From positions 1-34,421 of the forward strand of contig CBFGTV010000033.1 of assembly GCA_965652145.1 (NCBI GenBank): DNA of 34,421 bases, read 5' to 3'. The DNA is from CBFGTV01 sp965652145. GTDB taxonomy: Bacteria > Bacillota > Clostridia > Peptostreptococcales > Natronincolaceae. The notes beneath the pieces are model-generated. The model saw only the letters and a list, made by a program, of their open reading frames with translations. It ran no database searches and had not been told where the DNA came from. Positions within the stretch are counted from its first letter, which is position 1. The number at the start of each line of letters is the position of its first letter. Shown here in pieces: positions 1-8,506 of this stretch. The position numbers and the translations under genes are program-made.

Positions 1-3
1 AGA

Positions 4-21
4 AAAAGGCATAGGCCTTTT
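4..21 (-). terminator. Hairpin at the end of the truncated L,D-transpeptidase gene
   Basis: A perfect 7-bp inverted repeat (AAAAGGC, 4-nt loop, GCCTTTT) followed on the minus strand by a short T-rich run, so it reads as a weak intrinsic terminator. It contains the stop codon of the gene at 20-499. The window starts three bases beyond it, so the downstream context is not visible. Confidence 0.4.
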
Positions 22-499
22 AAGATATGTGTTCCTGTTGAAAGCCACCCCAGGGAATGTTCAGTCTCATCCACCGGGTACCAAAGGCTCCCCCTGGATT
101 CATGATTTTTTGTATGATCTGCCAATCCCCCACCGGGGTGGGTGTAGAGGGTTTTCCTACTGCAACAGGATAGGTATTAATTATTTCTGTGAATTGTTTC
201 AAGGTTAAGGTCTTTTGCATTAAGTCAATTTCTATAGAATACCCCTCCTCTGGTGGTGGATAATACTGATTGGGGCTTAGCCCGATGGCATTCCATGTGT
301 CGGGCCCCACAATGCCGTCAGGATTCAGGCCAAATTCTGTCTGGTAAGTTCTGACTGCCTCAAAGACATCTTCATCATATATACCGTCTATTGTCTGGTC
401 ATAGAAACCAAGCTCTGTTAGTCGTTCCTGTACATGTATGACATCTGGTCCTTCCATATAGGGGTCTAATAATCTTAAATATCTACTGGCTAACACCAT
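20..499 (-). CDS. Peptidoglycan-binding/L,D-transpeptidase protein lacking the catalytic end
   Basis: The 159-residue protein starts with a peptidoglycan_binding_1 domain (about residues 15-75; ERLTELGFYDQTIDGIYDED, then DGIVGPDTWNAI). A YkuD-type L,D-transpeptidase domain begins near residue 88 (IEIDLMQKTLTL, TPTPVGDW). YkuD enzymes make 3-3 cross-links in the cell wall using a histidine and a cysteine in an HGCIRM-like motif. Here the frame ends right after RLNIPWGGF, where family members continue with YGIHGTN, so the catalytic His and Cys are missing. The other two frames of the remaining bases do not restore the motif. The start has a good ribosome-binding site (GAGGAGG). It is probably a truncated, inactive gene, although the window edge prevents proof. 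It could still bind peptidoglycan. Confidence 0.7.
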   Translation of the reverse strand: MVLASRYLRLLDPYMEGPDVIHVQERLTELGFYDQTIDGIYDEDVFEAVRTYQTEFGLNPDGIVGPDTWNAIGLSPNQYYPPPEEGYSIEIDLMQKTLTLKQFTEIINTYPVAVGKPSTPTPVGDWQIIQKIMNPGGAFGTRWMRLNIPWGGFQQEHIS

Positions 500-560
500 C
501 CTAAACGCCTCCTCTCTTTATTATACGATTAACTATTTAAAAGAGTGTCTTAAGCTGCTC

Positions 561-605
561 TACAATAAAAATACCCTATGGAAATACCTTTTTATTTCCA
601 TAGGG
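561..605 (-). terminator. Intrinsic terminator of the FMN-domain protein gene
   Basis: A perfect 13-bp inverted repeat (CCCTATGGAAATA and its complement) with a 6-nt loop lies about 20 bp after the stop codon of the gene at 625-2193. On the minus strand it is followed by TATTTTTATT. Confidence 0.8.
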
Positions 606-624
606 TTGATTTTAAGCCTATTTT

Positions 625-2193
625 TTATTTTTCTATTACGTCTACTGCCTTAGGCGCCAATTGAAGGATTCCTTTACCCCAGTTTGTGGCACCAGTTTTT
701 GTATCTACTTCGTCAATTGCTTTATTTTCCAGGAACTTATCAATCATTCCCTGTTTGATGTCTAATTGATTTCTTCCCTGTAGTACATCTGGTGTTCTGC
801 CTGCCCATCTTTCCAAGTATGATGGATTGTGGGGTTTAGCTAAGGGAGAACCAGTTTGATATTCTACATAGTCAGCATCTACTATTTTACCACCTTCAGC
901 CAGAGCTAGGAACTGTACATAATAAGCACTGGAAGCAGTAGGCTCTCCATGGAATACGTAGATTGTAGAATCTTCTGTTACTTCAATATCTGCTCTTTTT
1001 GCTTGATTTAAAGCTCCAGCAGTCAGCAGCTTTAGGTCAGTTCCCCATCCGGTTGCTCCTGTGGCAACGTCAACCATATTAGGATCTTGTGTTTTAACTA
1101 ATTGAGCTTCTCTTTCTGCAATAATTGCCACTGGATCAACATCAGGATATCTGTTTGTCCAGTTGGTCAAGTACCCAGCACCATTTTCTCTCTTGCCTTC
1201 GCCTGCTTCGTTGTAGGAATTATACACAACAGATACAATTTTACCATCTTCTACCACAAGGTCTACCTGTGGAGTCCAACCGTTTGAAGCAGTTAGTCCA
1301 ATAATTACATATTTACCATCTCTGTAGGAGGCATCTACTACTTCGCCGCCAAGGGCAACAATTTCATCTTCTATGGCCTTGGCTGCCATGGCTTTACCAA
1401 GGGCTTCCCTAACTAAGGCCTTGAAGCTTGAGCTGGCACCTGTGGCACCACTTACGGAATCAACCAATACTGGTGTTTGTACAGCAAGCAGATCTTTTTC
1501 AAGGGAATCGATGGCACTGGCCAAATCAGCCTCAGGGTATCTGGCCTTCCAGTTTGTATTGTATTCTTCATCGGTTTTCTTACCTCTGCCATCTTCAACA
1601 TTGTATTCATTGTAGGTAACAGCAGTAATTTTTCCACCGGCAATTGTAACATCTACCTGTGGAACCCAGCCTCTGCTGTCTAATCCCACAGCAGTATATG
1701 TTCCGTCCTTTAATGCTGAGCCTTCGCTAAAGAAGTATACACTATTGCTTAAAACATCTTCATAATAGTATAGTCCCAGGGCAGCAGCAAAGTTGGAAGC
1801 TGGAATAAGAGCCTTATTATCCTCGTTGATAATTACAGGTGTATCGATCTTTGCATTTTGTACAAAGATGTTCATGGTTTCTGCCTTTTCAGCAGTTGGA
1901 AGATTGGAAGCGTTTTCACTATTTAAGATATAAACACTTCGGGTAGCTTCTGCATAATGAATATGTAGTCCTAATAATTCAGTAATCTCTCTTACAGGAA
2001 GATAGGTAACACCTCCCTTATATTGAGTTCGTGTTTCTAATGTTTGTTTTACCCCATCCAAAAAAACGATAGCAGGCTTAACACCAGGTCCTTCAAATGC
2101 AGTGGCAGGCGCGTCTGCAGCATTTACGAATCCAGCCAACACCATTGGTAAGACCATTGCTACGGCTAATAGTACAGCAAGCATTTTTTTCAT
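625..2193 (-). CDS. Secreted protein with stalk domain and three FMN-binding domains
   Basis: The 522-residue protein begins with a Sec signal peptide (MKKMLAVLLAVAMVLPMVLA, likely cleavage near VNA-AD). A copper-amine-oxidase N-terminal-like domain follows (about residues 38-90, KGGVTYLPVREITELLGL), a non-catalytic surface stalk module. Then come three FMN_bind-type repeats, the first two sharing DGxYxxxGLxxxGWxPQVD. Each ends in a flavinylation motif: SGAT near residue 249, TGAT near 378 and TGAT near 501. In this family ApbE links FMN to the Thr of [ST]GAT through a phosphoester bond. An apbE gene lies divergently next door, so this is probably a multi-flavin extracytoplasmic electron carrier like PplA-type proteins. 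Its redox partner is not visible. RBS AAGGAGG sits 8 bp before the ATG. Confidence 0.85.
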   Translation of the reverse strand: MKKMLAVLLAVAMVLPMVLAGFVNAADAPATAFEGPGVKPAIVFLDGVKQTLETRTQYKGGVTYLPVREITELLGLHIHYAEATRSVYILNSENASNLPTAEKAETMNIFVQNAKIDTPVIINEDNKALIPASNFAAALGLYYYEDVLSNSVYFFSEGSALKDGTYTAVGLDSRGWVPQVDVTIAGGKITAVTYNEYNVEDGRGKKTDEEYNTNWKARYPEADLASAIDSLEKDLLAVQTPVLVDSVSGATGASSSFKALVREALGKAMAAKAIEDEIVALGGEVVDASYRDGKYVIIGLTASNGWTPQVDLVVEDGKIVSVVYNSYNEAGEGKRENGAGYLTNWTNRYPDVDPVAIIAEREAQLVKTQDPNMVDVATGATGWGTDLKLLTAGALNQAKRADIEVTEDSTIYVFHGEPTASSAYYVQFLALAEGGKIVDADYVEYQTGSPLAKPHNPSYLERWAGRTPDVLQGRNQLDIKQGMIDKFLENKAIDEVDTKTGATNWGKGILQLAPKAVDVIEK

Positions 2194-2336
2194 TAAACGT
2201 TCCTCCTTTTTAAAATGTGTAGCATTTTGAGTCGTTATTTACAATAAACAACTTCTCGTTTAATATTTATTTAACAAAAAACTAAGAAATCCTTCTTTTT
2301 TTTTAATTTTTTTAAGATTATTTATTATTTAATAAA

Positions 2337-2507
2337 AATTAGGATGTGTCTGAATACTCCGAAGGGTGCAGATTTTACTGAATTTTTGTTCCAAGCAAGG
2401 CGCTTTTTTGAAGGCATACCAGGAGTACGTCAAGGAAAAGCAACGCTGCGTGGGACAAAAAAGCGGTGAAAGATGCCCTTGAGTGGGTTTTCAGACACAC
2501 CCTAATT
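2337..2507. repeat. Long imperfect palindromic repeat element (MITE-like)
   Basis: The segment starts AATTAGGATGTGTCTGAA and ends TTCAGACACACCCTAATT, and the two arms stay largely complementary to the middle (for example GCGCTTTTTTGAAGG against TTTTGTCCCACGC-type segments), so the whole ~170 bp could fold as one long hairpin. It is GC-richer than the flanking AT-rich DNA and carries no open gene. It resembles the short palindromic intergenic elements common in clostridial genomes (from general knowledge). No second copy was seen in this window. Confidence 0.65.
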
Positions 2508-2558
2508 ACATATTGTAGAATTGATGATATTTATGATTGTGCTGGTTTTCTTCCTTTC

Positions 2559-2587
2559 TTTACTTTTTTTATGACAGTTGATATAAT
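2559..2587 (+). promoter_or_regulatory. Sigma-A-type promoter of apbE
   Basis: TTTACT, a 17-bp spacer and a perfect TATAAT place the transcription start near 2594, just before the ribosome-binding site at 2603. This supports the 2619 start and rules out a longer protein beginning inside the palindromic repeat. Confidence 0.6.
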
Positions 2588-2618
2588 AATCTGGAATTCA
2601 AAAGAGGAGTGTTATCTA

Positions 2619-3662
2619 ATGATCAATAAAAAGCTAAAATATCTAATTTTATTTGTTACAGTTTCCCTTATAACTACATTATTGGCCGGCTGTGGTGAAA
2701 CAAAACTGGAGCAGGCGGATATGGAGGACCTGGTGTTGGGAACCTTTGGTTCTATGCGGGTATTTGCCTCCTCTACCAAAAAGGGTGAAGCCGCCATGGA
2801 AAAGGCCTTTGAAAGAATAAACGAAGTTGAAAATAAAATGAGTACCTCCATCGAAGGCAGCTTTATTCAACAGATTAATCAATCGGCAGGCAAGGAGGCC
2901 GTTGAGGTGGACGATGATACTCTTTTTGTCATCAAGGAAGCCCTCAACTATGAAGATGTTACCCAGGGGACCTTTAATATTGGCCTTGGCTCCTTAATCG
3001 ATCTATGGGGAATCGGCAAGGAGTGGCAGAAGGTTCCTACCCCGGAGGAAATTACCGAGGTGCTGAAGCATATCGATATCAATGAACTAGAAATAGATGG
3101 TAACAACGTTTTTTTAAGGGATAAAAATATGATGCTGGATTTAGGCGGCATTGCCAAGGGCTATGCCGTTGACGAGGCTGTAAAAACCTTAAAAGAGAAT
3201 GGAATCGAAAGTGGATTTGTTAATTTGGGAGGCGATATTTACGCCATTGGAGCAAAGCCCGATGATACCCCCTGGATAATTGGTATTCAAAATCCGGTAA
3301 TTGGCAGTAAGACCGTTATGGCAAAGATTCCCGTTGTCAATCAATCAGTTGTCAGTTCAGGTGATTACGAACGTTATTTTATTGAAGACGATGTTCATTA
3401 CCACCACATTTTAGACCCTGAAACCGGGTACCCTACCGACAATCAGCTTTCCAGCGTGACTGTGATTTCTGAAAAGGCTATTGATGGTGACGTCCTGTCA
3501 ACCGCTGTATTTGTCATGGGGCTGGAAAAGGGACTTCTTTTCCTTGAGGAATTGGAAAATATAGAGGGTGTTATGATTACAAAGGATAAACAGGTTTTTG
3601 CCACCTCAGGGATCGTAGATAAGCTGGAAATTATGGATAACAGCTACCAGCTGGTAAGGTAG
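2619..3662 (+). CDS. apbE: FAD:protein FMN transferase ApbE (lipoprotein)
   Basis: The 347-residue protein carries a lipoprotein signal (MINKKLKY... with lipobox LLAGC at about residues 21-25), so it acts on the outer face of the membrane. ApbE moves FMN from FAD to a Thr in [ST]GAT motifs. Recognisable ApbE features are FGSMRVFASS early on, the LIDLWGIGKEW segment, LDLGGIAKGYAVDEAV, GFVNLGGDIYAIG, VVSSGDYERYF, HHILDPETGYP, and ATAVFVMG-like STAVFVMGL near the end. Length matches the family (about 330-350). The frame is open further upstream to 2466, but that part lies in the palindromic repeat and before the promoter; AAAGAGGAG precedes this ATG. The likely target is the divergent triple FMN-domain protein. 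Confidence 0.93.
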   Translation: MINKKLKYLILFVTVSLITTLLAGCGETKLEQADMEDLVLGTFGSMRVFASSTKKGEAAMEKAFERINEVENKMSTSIEGSFIQQINQSAGKEAVEVDDDTLFVIKEALNYEDVTQGTFNIGLGSLIDLWGIGKEWQKVPTPEEITEVLKHIDINELEIDGNNVFLRDKNMMLDLGGIAKGYAVDEAVKTLKENGIESGFVNLGGDIYAIGAKPDDTPWIIGIQNPVIGSKTVMAKIPVVNQSVVSSGDYERYFIEDDVHYHHILDPETGYPTDNQLSSVTVISEKAIDGDVLSTAVFVMGLEKGLLFLEELENIEGVMITKDKQVFATSGIVDKLEIMDNSYQLVR

Positions 3663-3700
3663 ATTACATTTTCAAATAGATTTTACTTTTAAGCTAATTT

Positions 3701-3726
3701 AGCTCCAGGGTAGCCTGGGGCTTTAT
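3701..3726 (+). terminator. Terminator after apbE
   Basis: A 9-bp stem (AGCTCCAGG with CCTGGGGCT, one G-T pair) and a GTAG loop are followed by TTTATC. It sits between the convergent apbE and HAD genes and may also slow minus-strand transcription. Confidence 0.6.
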
Positions 3727-3753
3727 CTATGGATTTTTTATTATTGAGAGGAC

Positions 3754-4479
3754 TTATAAAATCTCTACGTCGGCAGGGAGCTTATAAATAACATCCTTTC
3801 TCTCAATAATGACGGTGGTTCGATCCTTCAGCTCGGGATCCTTTTTAATGTTTTCCAGAAGCTCGTAGGCTGGGTTAATTGCAATGGGGTTTCCTACCCG
3901 CTTCAGCATCGAATAATCCCCGTTGGTGTCACCATAGGCGTAGCTAGCCCTTAGGTCAATATGATACTTTTCGATCAATTCATCTATAGCAGCATGCTTA
4001 TTGATTGAATCCCACATTTGTGAGATTTCACCGGTGAAATTTTCCTTCTCATCGACATAATAAATGGTGGCCCGATAATCTGTAGCACCATATTTCTCAG
4101 CCATCTTTTTCACCAGATAATCAGGACTGCCAGAAATAAAGAAAACCAAGTGCCCCTGTTCCTTATGCCACTCAATACGGTCTCTGGTATAACGATAAAC
4201 ACGATCCCCCTTTACATCGATCACCTGGTTAGCGATAAATTCCATCTCGTTTCTATTTAAGCCCTTCATTGTATCTAGGTAAATGGCAGCCACCTCCAGC
4301 AAATAATCCTCAAAATTTCCCTGTCTTTTATCCCAGTCATGATAGGTCTTTTTTGCAATATTATGCCAGAGGGCAGGATCAATAATTTCATATTTTAGGA
4401 GCTTTTTAAAATGTTCAATCATTAAAGAGTTACGATATAAGGTACCATCAATATCTATGAAAACACCTATTTGTTTCAT
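3754..4479 (-). CDS. HAD-superfamily hydrolase, subfamily IB-like phosphatase
   Basis: The 241-residue protein shows the four HAD motifs: DIDGTL near residue 9 (nucleophile Asp), SGSP near 117, a Lys in SINKHAAI near 160, and GDTNGDYSML near 184. The spacing, with a helical cap between motifs I and II, fits the phosphoserine-phosphatase-like IB branch. These enzymes hydrolyse small phosphomonoesters in the cytoplasm; the substrate cannot be told from the sequence. The gene stands alone, convergent with apbE, with its own upstream region at 4480-4670. Confidence 0.8.
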   Translation of the reverse strand: MKQIGVFIDIDGTLYRNSLMIEHFKKLLKYEIIDPALWHNIAKKTYHDWDKRQGNFEDYLLEVAAIYLDTMKGLNRNEMEFIANQVIDVKGDRVYRYTRDRIEWHKEQGHLVFFISGSPDYLVKKMAEKYGATDYRATIYYVDEKENFTGEISQMWDSINKHAAIDELIEKYHIDLRASYAYGDTNGDYSMLKRVGNPIAINPAYELLENIKKDPELKDRTTVIIERKDVIYKLPADVEIL

Positions 4480-4610
4480 TTTTCAATTCCCCCCTGCATT
4501 TATGTTTACTCAAATTTTGTTACTTAATAGATATATTATTAATATATACACAAAAAAGTAAATTTTAAAACAGCATGATTTTTAGGCTGTCTGTTCTTTC
4601 AATCATAACG

Positions 4611-4641
4611 TTAATAAGAACCCCTTTCAATAGGAAAGGGG
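4611..4641 (-). terminator. Terminator of the cphB-cphA operon
   Basis: An 8-bp perfect stem (CCCCTTTC and GAAAGGGG) with a 5-nt loop is followed on the minus strand by TTCTTATT. It lies about 30 bp after the cphA stop codon. Confidence 0.75.
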
Positions 4642-4670
4642 CCCTTATAATCCATTCAACCCTTATACGG

Positions 4671-7325
4671 TTACCAGGCTATCTTTGCTGCTGAAACCTC
4701 TGTTTCCTTGTTAGATAAAAGGGCGGCGGTGGACTGGTAGTTTTCTACCAATTTAATCAAGGGTTCCAGCTCCTCGTAAAATACAACAATCAGGTCCCCC
4801 TCCCGGGCATTACTGATGGCCATTTCCAGGGCCTGTACCTCACAGGGTTCAATGATAATTTTGTCTTCTGCCATTCCTGCCATGATACAGCCCTTTTTCA
4901 GGAGCTTTGCCACCTCCTCGGGGCTTCGACCTCTCAAATCCTTGTCCTCTTTAATATATACCTGGTCAAAATATTTACCTGACAGTTCCCCCAATTTAAT
5001 AATATTGATATCGGTTCTGTCACCAGGTACACCGATTACTCCGACCAATCTTGAACCTTCCATCTCCTTTAAGGCATTTAGAACATTGATATAACCATCC
5101 AGGTTATGACCATAATCGATGATAACCTTAAAGGTATTCAAATCAAAGACGTTAAATCTGCCAGGATTATTTTTTACATCTGCCTTAAATTCCTTTAAGG
5201 TTTGTGCAATAACCTCTAAAGAAATTCCCATTCCGTAGGCACCTGCCACGGCGGCCATACTGTTTTGTAGATTATGCTTTAAAAGTCCCCCAAAGGAAAT
5301 TGCAATGTCCCTAACAGGTATTAATGGAAAGGCCTTTTCACCATCAAATATATATACATGATTATCGTATACATATACTGCCTTACCGCCTTTTTTTATG
5401 TGGCCTACCATCACAGGATGATCAGAGCTCATACTGAAGTATATTTGATTACACCTGACCCCCTTGGCAATTTCGCCGGTATAAGGATCATCAGCATTTA
5501 ATACTGCCCAGCCGTCCTTTTTTACCGCTTCCACCACCAGCCCCTTTACATGGGCCATCTCTTCCAGTGTATTGATTCCATCTATCCCCAAATGGTCATC
5601 GGCAACATTAGTGATAATCCCTACATCCGCCAGGTCATAGCCAAGACCCCTATTAATAATTCCTCCTCTGGCGGTCTCCAGCACAGCCGCTTCTACCCGT
5701 TGATCCATTAACACCGTTTGAGCACTTTTAGGTCCGGTTGTGTCACCCTTATAAATTAGCTCTTCATCTATATAAATCCCAGAAGTTGTTGTCATTCCAA
5801 CAACCAGCCCACTATTTTTCAACATTTTACCCAGCAATCGAGTGGTGGTGGTTTTTCCATTTGTTCCCGTTACAGATATAATTGGAATACTGGCATTTTT
5901 CCCATTGGGAAACAACAGCTCAACAATTTCCTTTGCCACATTACGGGCTTTACCCGCAGAGGGATAATGATGCATTCTAATGCCAGGACAGGCATTGACC
6001 TCAATTACGGCGCCGCAATTTTCCTTTATGGGAATGCCGATATCCTCTGTAGTGATATCGACTCCAGCGACATCTAATCCGATGATTTTAGCTGCCAAAA
6101 TAGCCAGCCTTGCATTTTCAGGATGCACATCATCAGTTACATCAATGGCTGTTCCGCCGGTGCTCAAATTGGCATTTTCCCTTAAAAACACCACCTCATC
6201 CGGAGCCGGAATATCATCAAGAGATTTGCATGTCTTTTCTAAAAGCAGCGACATAACATCGTCTATTTTAATTTTTGTCAAGGGCTTTTCATGGCCATCC
6301 CCCCTAAGGGGATTTTGATTTTCCATTTCAATTAGCTCTCGAATGGTGTTTTTTCCGTTTCCAATTACATGGGCCGCCAATCGTTGGGCGGCTGCCACCA
6401 TACGGTCACCCACCACCGCCACTCGATAGTGCTTTCCCTTTATATATTCTTCAATCAAAATTCTCTCACTAAAACCCCTGGCAATATGGAAGGCCTTTAA
6501 AACCTCCTTTGAACTTCTTAAATCTATGGAAACGCCTTTTCCCTGGTTGCCGTTGTAGGGCTTTACCACCACAGGATAACCTAAGTCCTGGGCCGCTTCC
6601 ATTGCCTCAATGGGGTCTCCAACAATTTTTCCCATTGGTACCGGTATGCCCGCTCCTTTAAGCATTTCCTTAGTCAGTTCCTTATCACTGGCCGAGTCAA
6701 CGGCTAAACAGCTGGTTTGATCTGTAATGGTAGCCTGTATTCTTCTTGCATTTTTTCCATAGCCCAATTGAATCAGGCTATTTTCGCCCATTCTTATGAC
6801 AGGTATCTTGAGCTTTGCAGCTTCCTCTACAATAGCGGCAGTGCTTGGCCCAAGACCTTTTTGATGAATTTTTTCTCTGATTTTGTTCAGGCCTTGACTA
6901 ATATCTAATTTTTTAGAGTTAAGTAATGCTTGAATTAACTCAAAGGCCAGTTTACCAGCCTCCAGACCGGCAATGTTATTTTCATAGGCGTAGACGATAT
7001 AATAAATGGTTTCATTCTCTAAATATCTGGCCTTACCATAGCTTAAATCATACCCCAGCATATTTTGTATTTCCAGAGCAGTATGCTCCATTACATGGGC
7101 CAGATAGGTACCCCTTTCTAATCTTTCTAAAAATCCCCCTTCTCTACCCAGGCAACAATGGTGCTTTTTCAGGCCAGGCAGAATCTCAATCAGGCCCTCA
7201 TTAAATCCTTCAATATCACAGGTTGGAATATCTACATATTTGCCTAGGTCAACATGTATCCTTACCACAGGACAATGGCTATATATATTCCTTCCTGAAT
7301 AAAGACGAATATCAATTAATTTCAT
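4671..7325 (-). CDS. cphA: Cyanophycin synthetase
   Basis: The 884-residue protein has the full CphA layout: an N-terminal domain, an ATP-grasp domain at about 215-480 (VVKPYNGNQGKGVSID is the glycine-rich loop; later VAGVDITTEDIG and EVNACPG), and a Mur-ligase-like domain with P-loop TGTNGKTTTT near residue 487. CphA polymerises Asp and Arg, without a ribosome, into multi-L-arginyl-poly-L-aspartate, a nitrogen and carbon store. The length is typical. RBS GAGGAGGAT precedes the ATG, and the gene follows cphB by 38 bp in the same operon. In clostridia cyanophycin has been linked with sporulation; no spore promoter was identified here. Confidence 0.95.
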   Translation of the reverse strand: MKLIDIRLYSGRNIYSHCPVVRIHVDLGKYVDIPTCDIEGFNEGLIEILPGLKKHHCCLGREGGFLERLERGTYLAHVMEHTALEIQNMLGYDLSYGKARYLENETIYYIVYAYENNIAGLEAGKLAFELIQALLNSKKLDISQGLNKIREKIHQKGLGPSTAAIVEEAAKLKIPVIRMGENSLIQLGYGKNARRIQATITDQTSCLAVDSASDKELTKEMLKGAGIPVPMGKIVGDPIEAMEAAQDLGYPVVVKPYNGNQGKGVSIDLRSSKEVLKAFHIARGFSERILIEEYIKGKHYRVAVVGDRMVAAAQRLAAHVIGNGKNTIRELIEMENQNPLRGDGHEKPLTKIKIDDVMSLLLEKTCKSLDDIPAPDEVVFLRENANLSTGGTAIDVTDDVHPENARLAILAAKIIGLDVAGVDITTEDIGIPIKENCGAVIEVNACPGIRMHHYPSAGKARNVAKEIVELLFPNGKNASIPIISVTGTNGKTTTTRLLGKMLKNSGLVVGMTTTSGIYIDEELIYKGDTTGPKSAQTVLMDQRVEAAVLETARGGIINRGLGYDLADVGIITNVADDHLGIDGINTLEEMAHVKGLVVEAVKKDGWAVLNADDPYTGEIAKGVRCNQIYFSMSSDHPVMVGHIKKGGKAVYVYDNHVYIFDGEKAFPLIPVRDIAISFGGLLKHNLQNSMAAVAGAYGMGISLEVIAQTLKEFKADVKNNPGRFNVFDLNTFKVIIDYGHNLDGYINVLNALKEMEGSRLVGVIGVPGDRTDINIIKLGELSGKYFDQVYIKEDKDLRGRSPEEVAKLLKKGCIMAGMAEDKIIIEPCEVQALEMAISNAREGDLIVVFYEELEPLIKLVENYQSTAALLSNKETEVSAAKIAW

Positions 7326-7363
7326 TAAAGATCCTCCTCAACCTTTAATCACTCACTGTATAT

Positions 7364-8176
7364 TTAATCTTCTTTAAAAAGAATTTTTCGCTTCTCCATA
7401 TGAAAGCCATACTGGTTAGGTAAAATATGCACTTTTACATTGGTAATTACCAATGGCTCATCGGGGTATTGCTCAGAAATATTGGTAAATTCAATTTCAC
7501 TTCCATCTACAATCGTTACCACACCTGAACCGATCACTTCAATTTCATTTTGATGATTTACGACTATAGCCGTATCTTCGTCAATTCCAATGCCCAGGGG
7601 ATAGGGATTTTGGGCCACCGCTCCCAGTAACCTGCCAATTCTTCCCCGTTGGTTAAAGTGTTGATCAATGATAGCTCCCTTTAAAAAGCCCATGCCCGGA
7701 GCCAGGCGAATGGCACTTTTTTTAGGTGCCTCCTCTTCCATTCCTTCTACCACCATAATTTCGCTCATCATGGAGGCGCCAGCACTGGTGCCTGCAATGA
7801 TGCCTCCTTCCTCCATAAAACGATAAATTGCTTTATGAAAGTCAGTTCCTCCCAATAGGCTCGATATTCGCAGTTGATCACCGCCAACAAAAAAAATACA
7901 GCTTAGTCCCTCAAGATTTTTAATTACCTGTCGGCGATTTGCCTCCTGCCGACTAAGTAAATTAATAGTTTCTACCCGACTAGCCCCCAGTTCATAAAAT
8001 AGTTCCTTATATTCTTCTCCAACCTCTAAAGGGTAATTGGTGGCAGTAGTTACTATGGCTATTTTAGACTGCTCATTTCCAGCCCTTGATACAATTTCCT
8101 TTAATATTTCTTTTCCTGCTTTTTTGTCCTCTCCACCACCAATAATGATTAATTTTGTAGATTGATCCTTTCCCAT
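7364..8176 (-). CDS. cphB: Cyanophycinase
   Basis: The 270-residue serine exopeptidase of the S51/class-I glutamine amidotransferase-like fold breaks cyanophycin into beta-Asp-Arg dipeptides. Visible features are the N-terminal LIIIGGGEDK, FFVGGDQLRI, and the nucleophile elbow GTSAGASMMS near residue 130, then IDQHFNQRGRIGRL and GIGIDEDTAIVV, all characteristic of CphB. There is no signal peptide, so it acts inside the cell. It is the first gene of the cphB-cphA operon (38 bp gap), so synthesis and breakdown enzymes are made together. AAGGAG lies 7 bp before the ATG. Confidence 0.93.
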   Translation of the reverse strand: MGKDQSTKLIIIGGGEDKKAGKEILKEIVSRAGNEQSKIAIVTTATNYPLEVGEEYKELFYELGASRVETINLLSRQEANRRQVIKNLEGLSCIFFVGGDQLRISSLLGGTDFHKAIYRFMEEGGIIAGTSAGASMMSEIMVVEGMEEEAPKKSAIRLAPGMGFLKGAIIDQHFNQRGRIGRLLGAVAQNPYPLGIGIDEDTAIVVNHQNEIEVIGSGVVTIVDGSEIEFTNISEQYPDEPLVITNVKVHILPNQYGFHMEKRKILFKED

Positions 8177-8461
8177 AGGCTGCTCCTTCCAAAATAAACT
8201 ATTGTTATTTTATCCTCAACTTTTGTAAATATACTCTTTCAGCTTTAAAAAACTAGTCATTTCCAATTATCACCAACACAGCAACTATTCTCTATAACGG
8301 CTGGACAATGGCTATGACCAAGTCACAAATAGCACGGGCCGGTGATTTTAGCGCAATATATGTACGGCTTATTATGGTAAGGATCATACTACAATCGCTA
8401 CAGAAACGACTGTCGAATCAGGAGGCTCATTCAATATATCCGTTTAATTCTAATAAAAAAG
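8177..8461. other. Intergenic region with possible gene remnant
   Basis: This stretch holds the upstream region of cphB on its left side. On the plus strand, about 8350-8446 reads as a protein-like tail (CTAYYGKDHTTIATETTV then ESGGSFNISV and a stop). A second protein-like stretch in another frame lies at 8308-8350 (MAMTKSQIARAGDFSAIYV). Together they could be a decayed, frameshifted end of a surface-type protein. There is no RBS and no recognised domain, so this is a weak call. Confidence 0.2.
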
Positions 8462-8496
8462 ATCAAAGCGTGCTCTCTAAAAGAACACGCTTTGAT
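8450..8496 (-). terminator. Terminator of the Na/Pi symporter gene
   Basis: An 11-bp perfect stem (ATCAAAGCGTG and CACGCTTTGAT) with a 13-nt loop is followed on the minus strand by CTTTTTTATT. It lies just after the symporter stop codon at 8507. Confidence 0.85.
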
Positions 8497-8506
8497 TAAA
8501 GTTGTT

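Noticed and set aside
2466..2618. Longer apbE start reading through the palindromic repeat
   Set aside because: It lies before a good promoter (2559-2587) and lacks the lipoprotein signal at its N terminus; ATG 2619 has the RBS and the lipobox in the right place.
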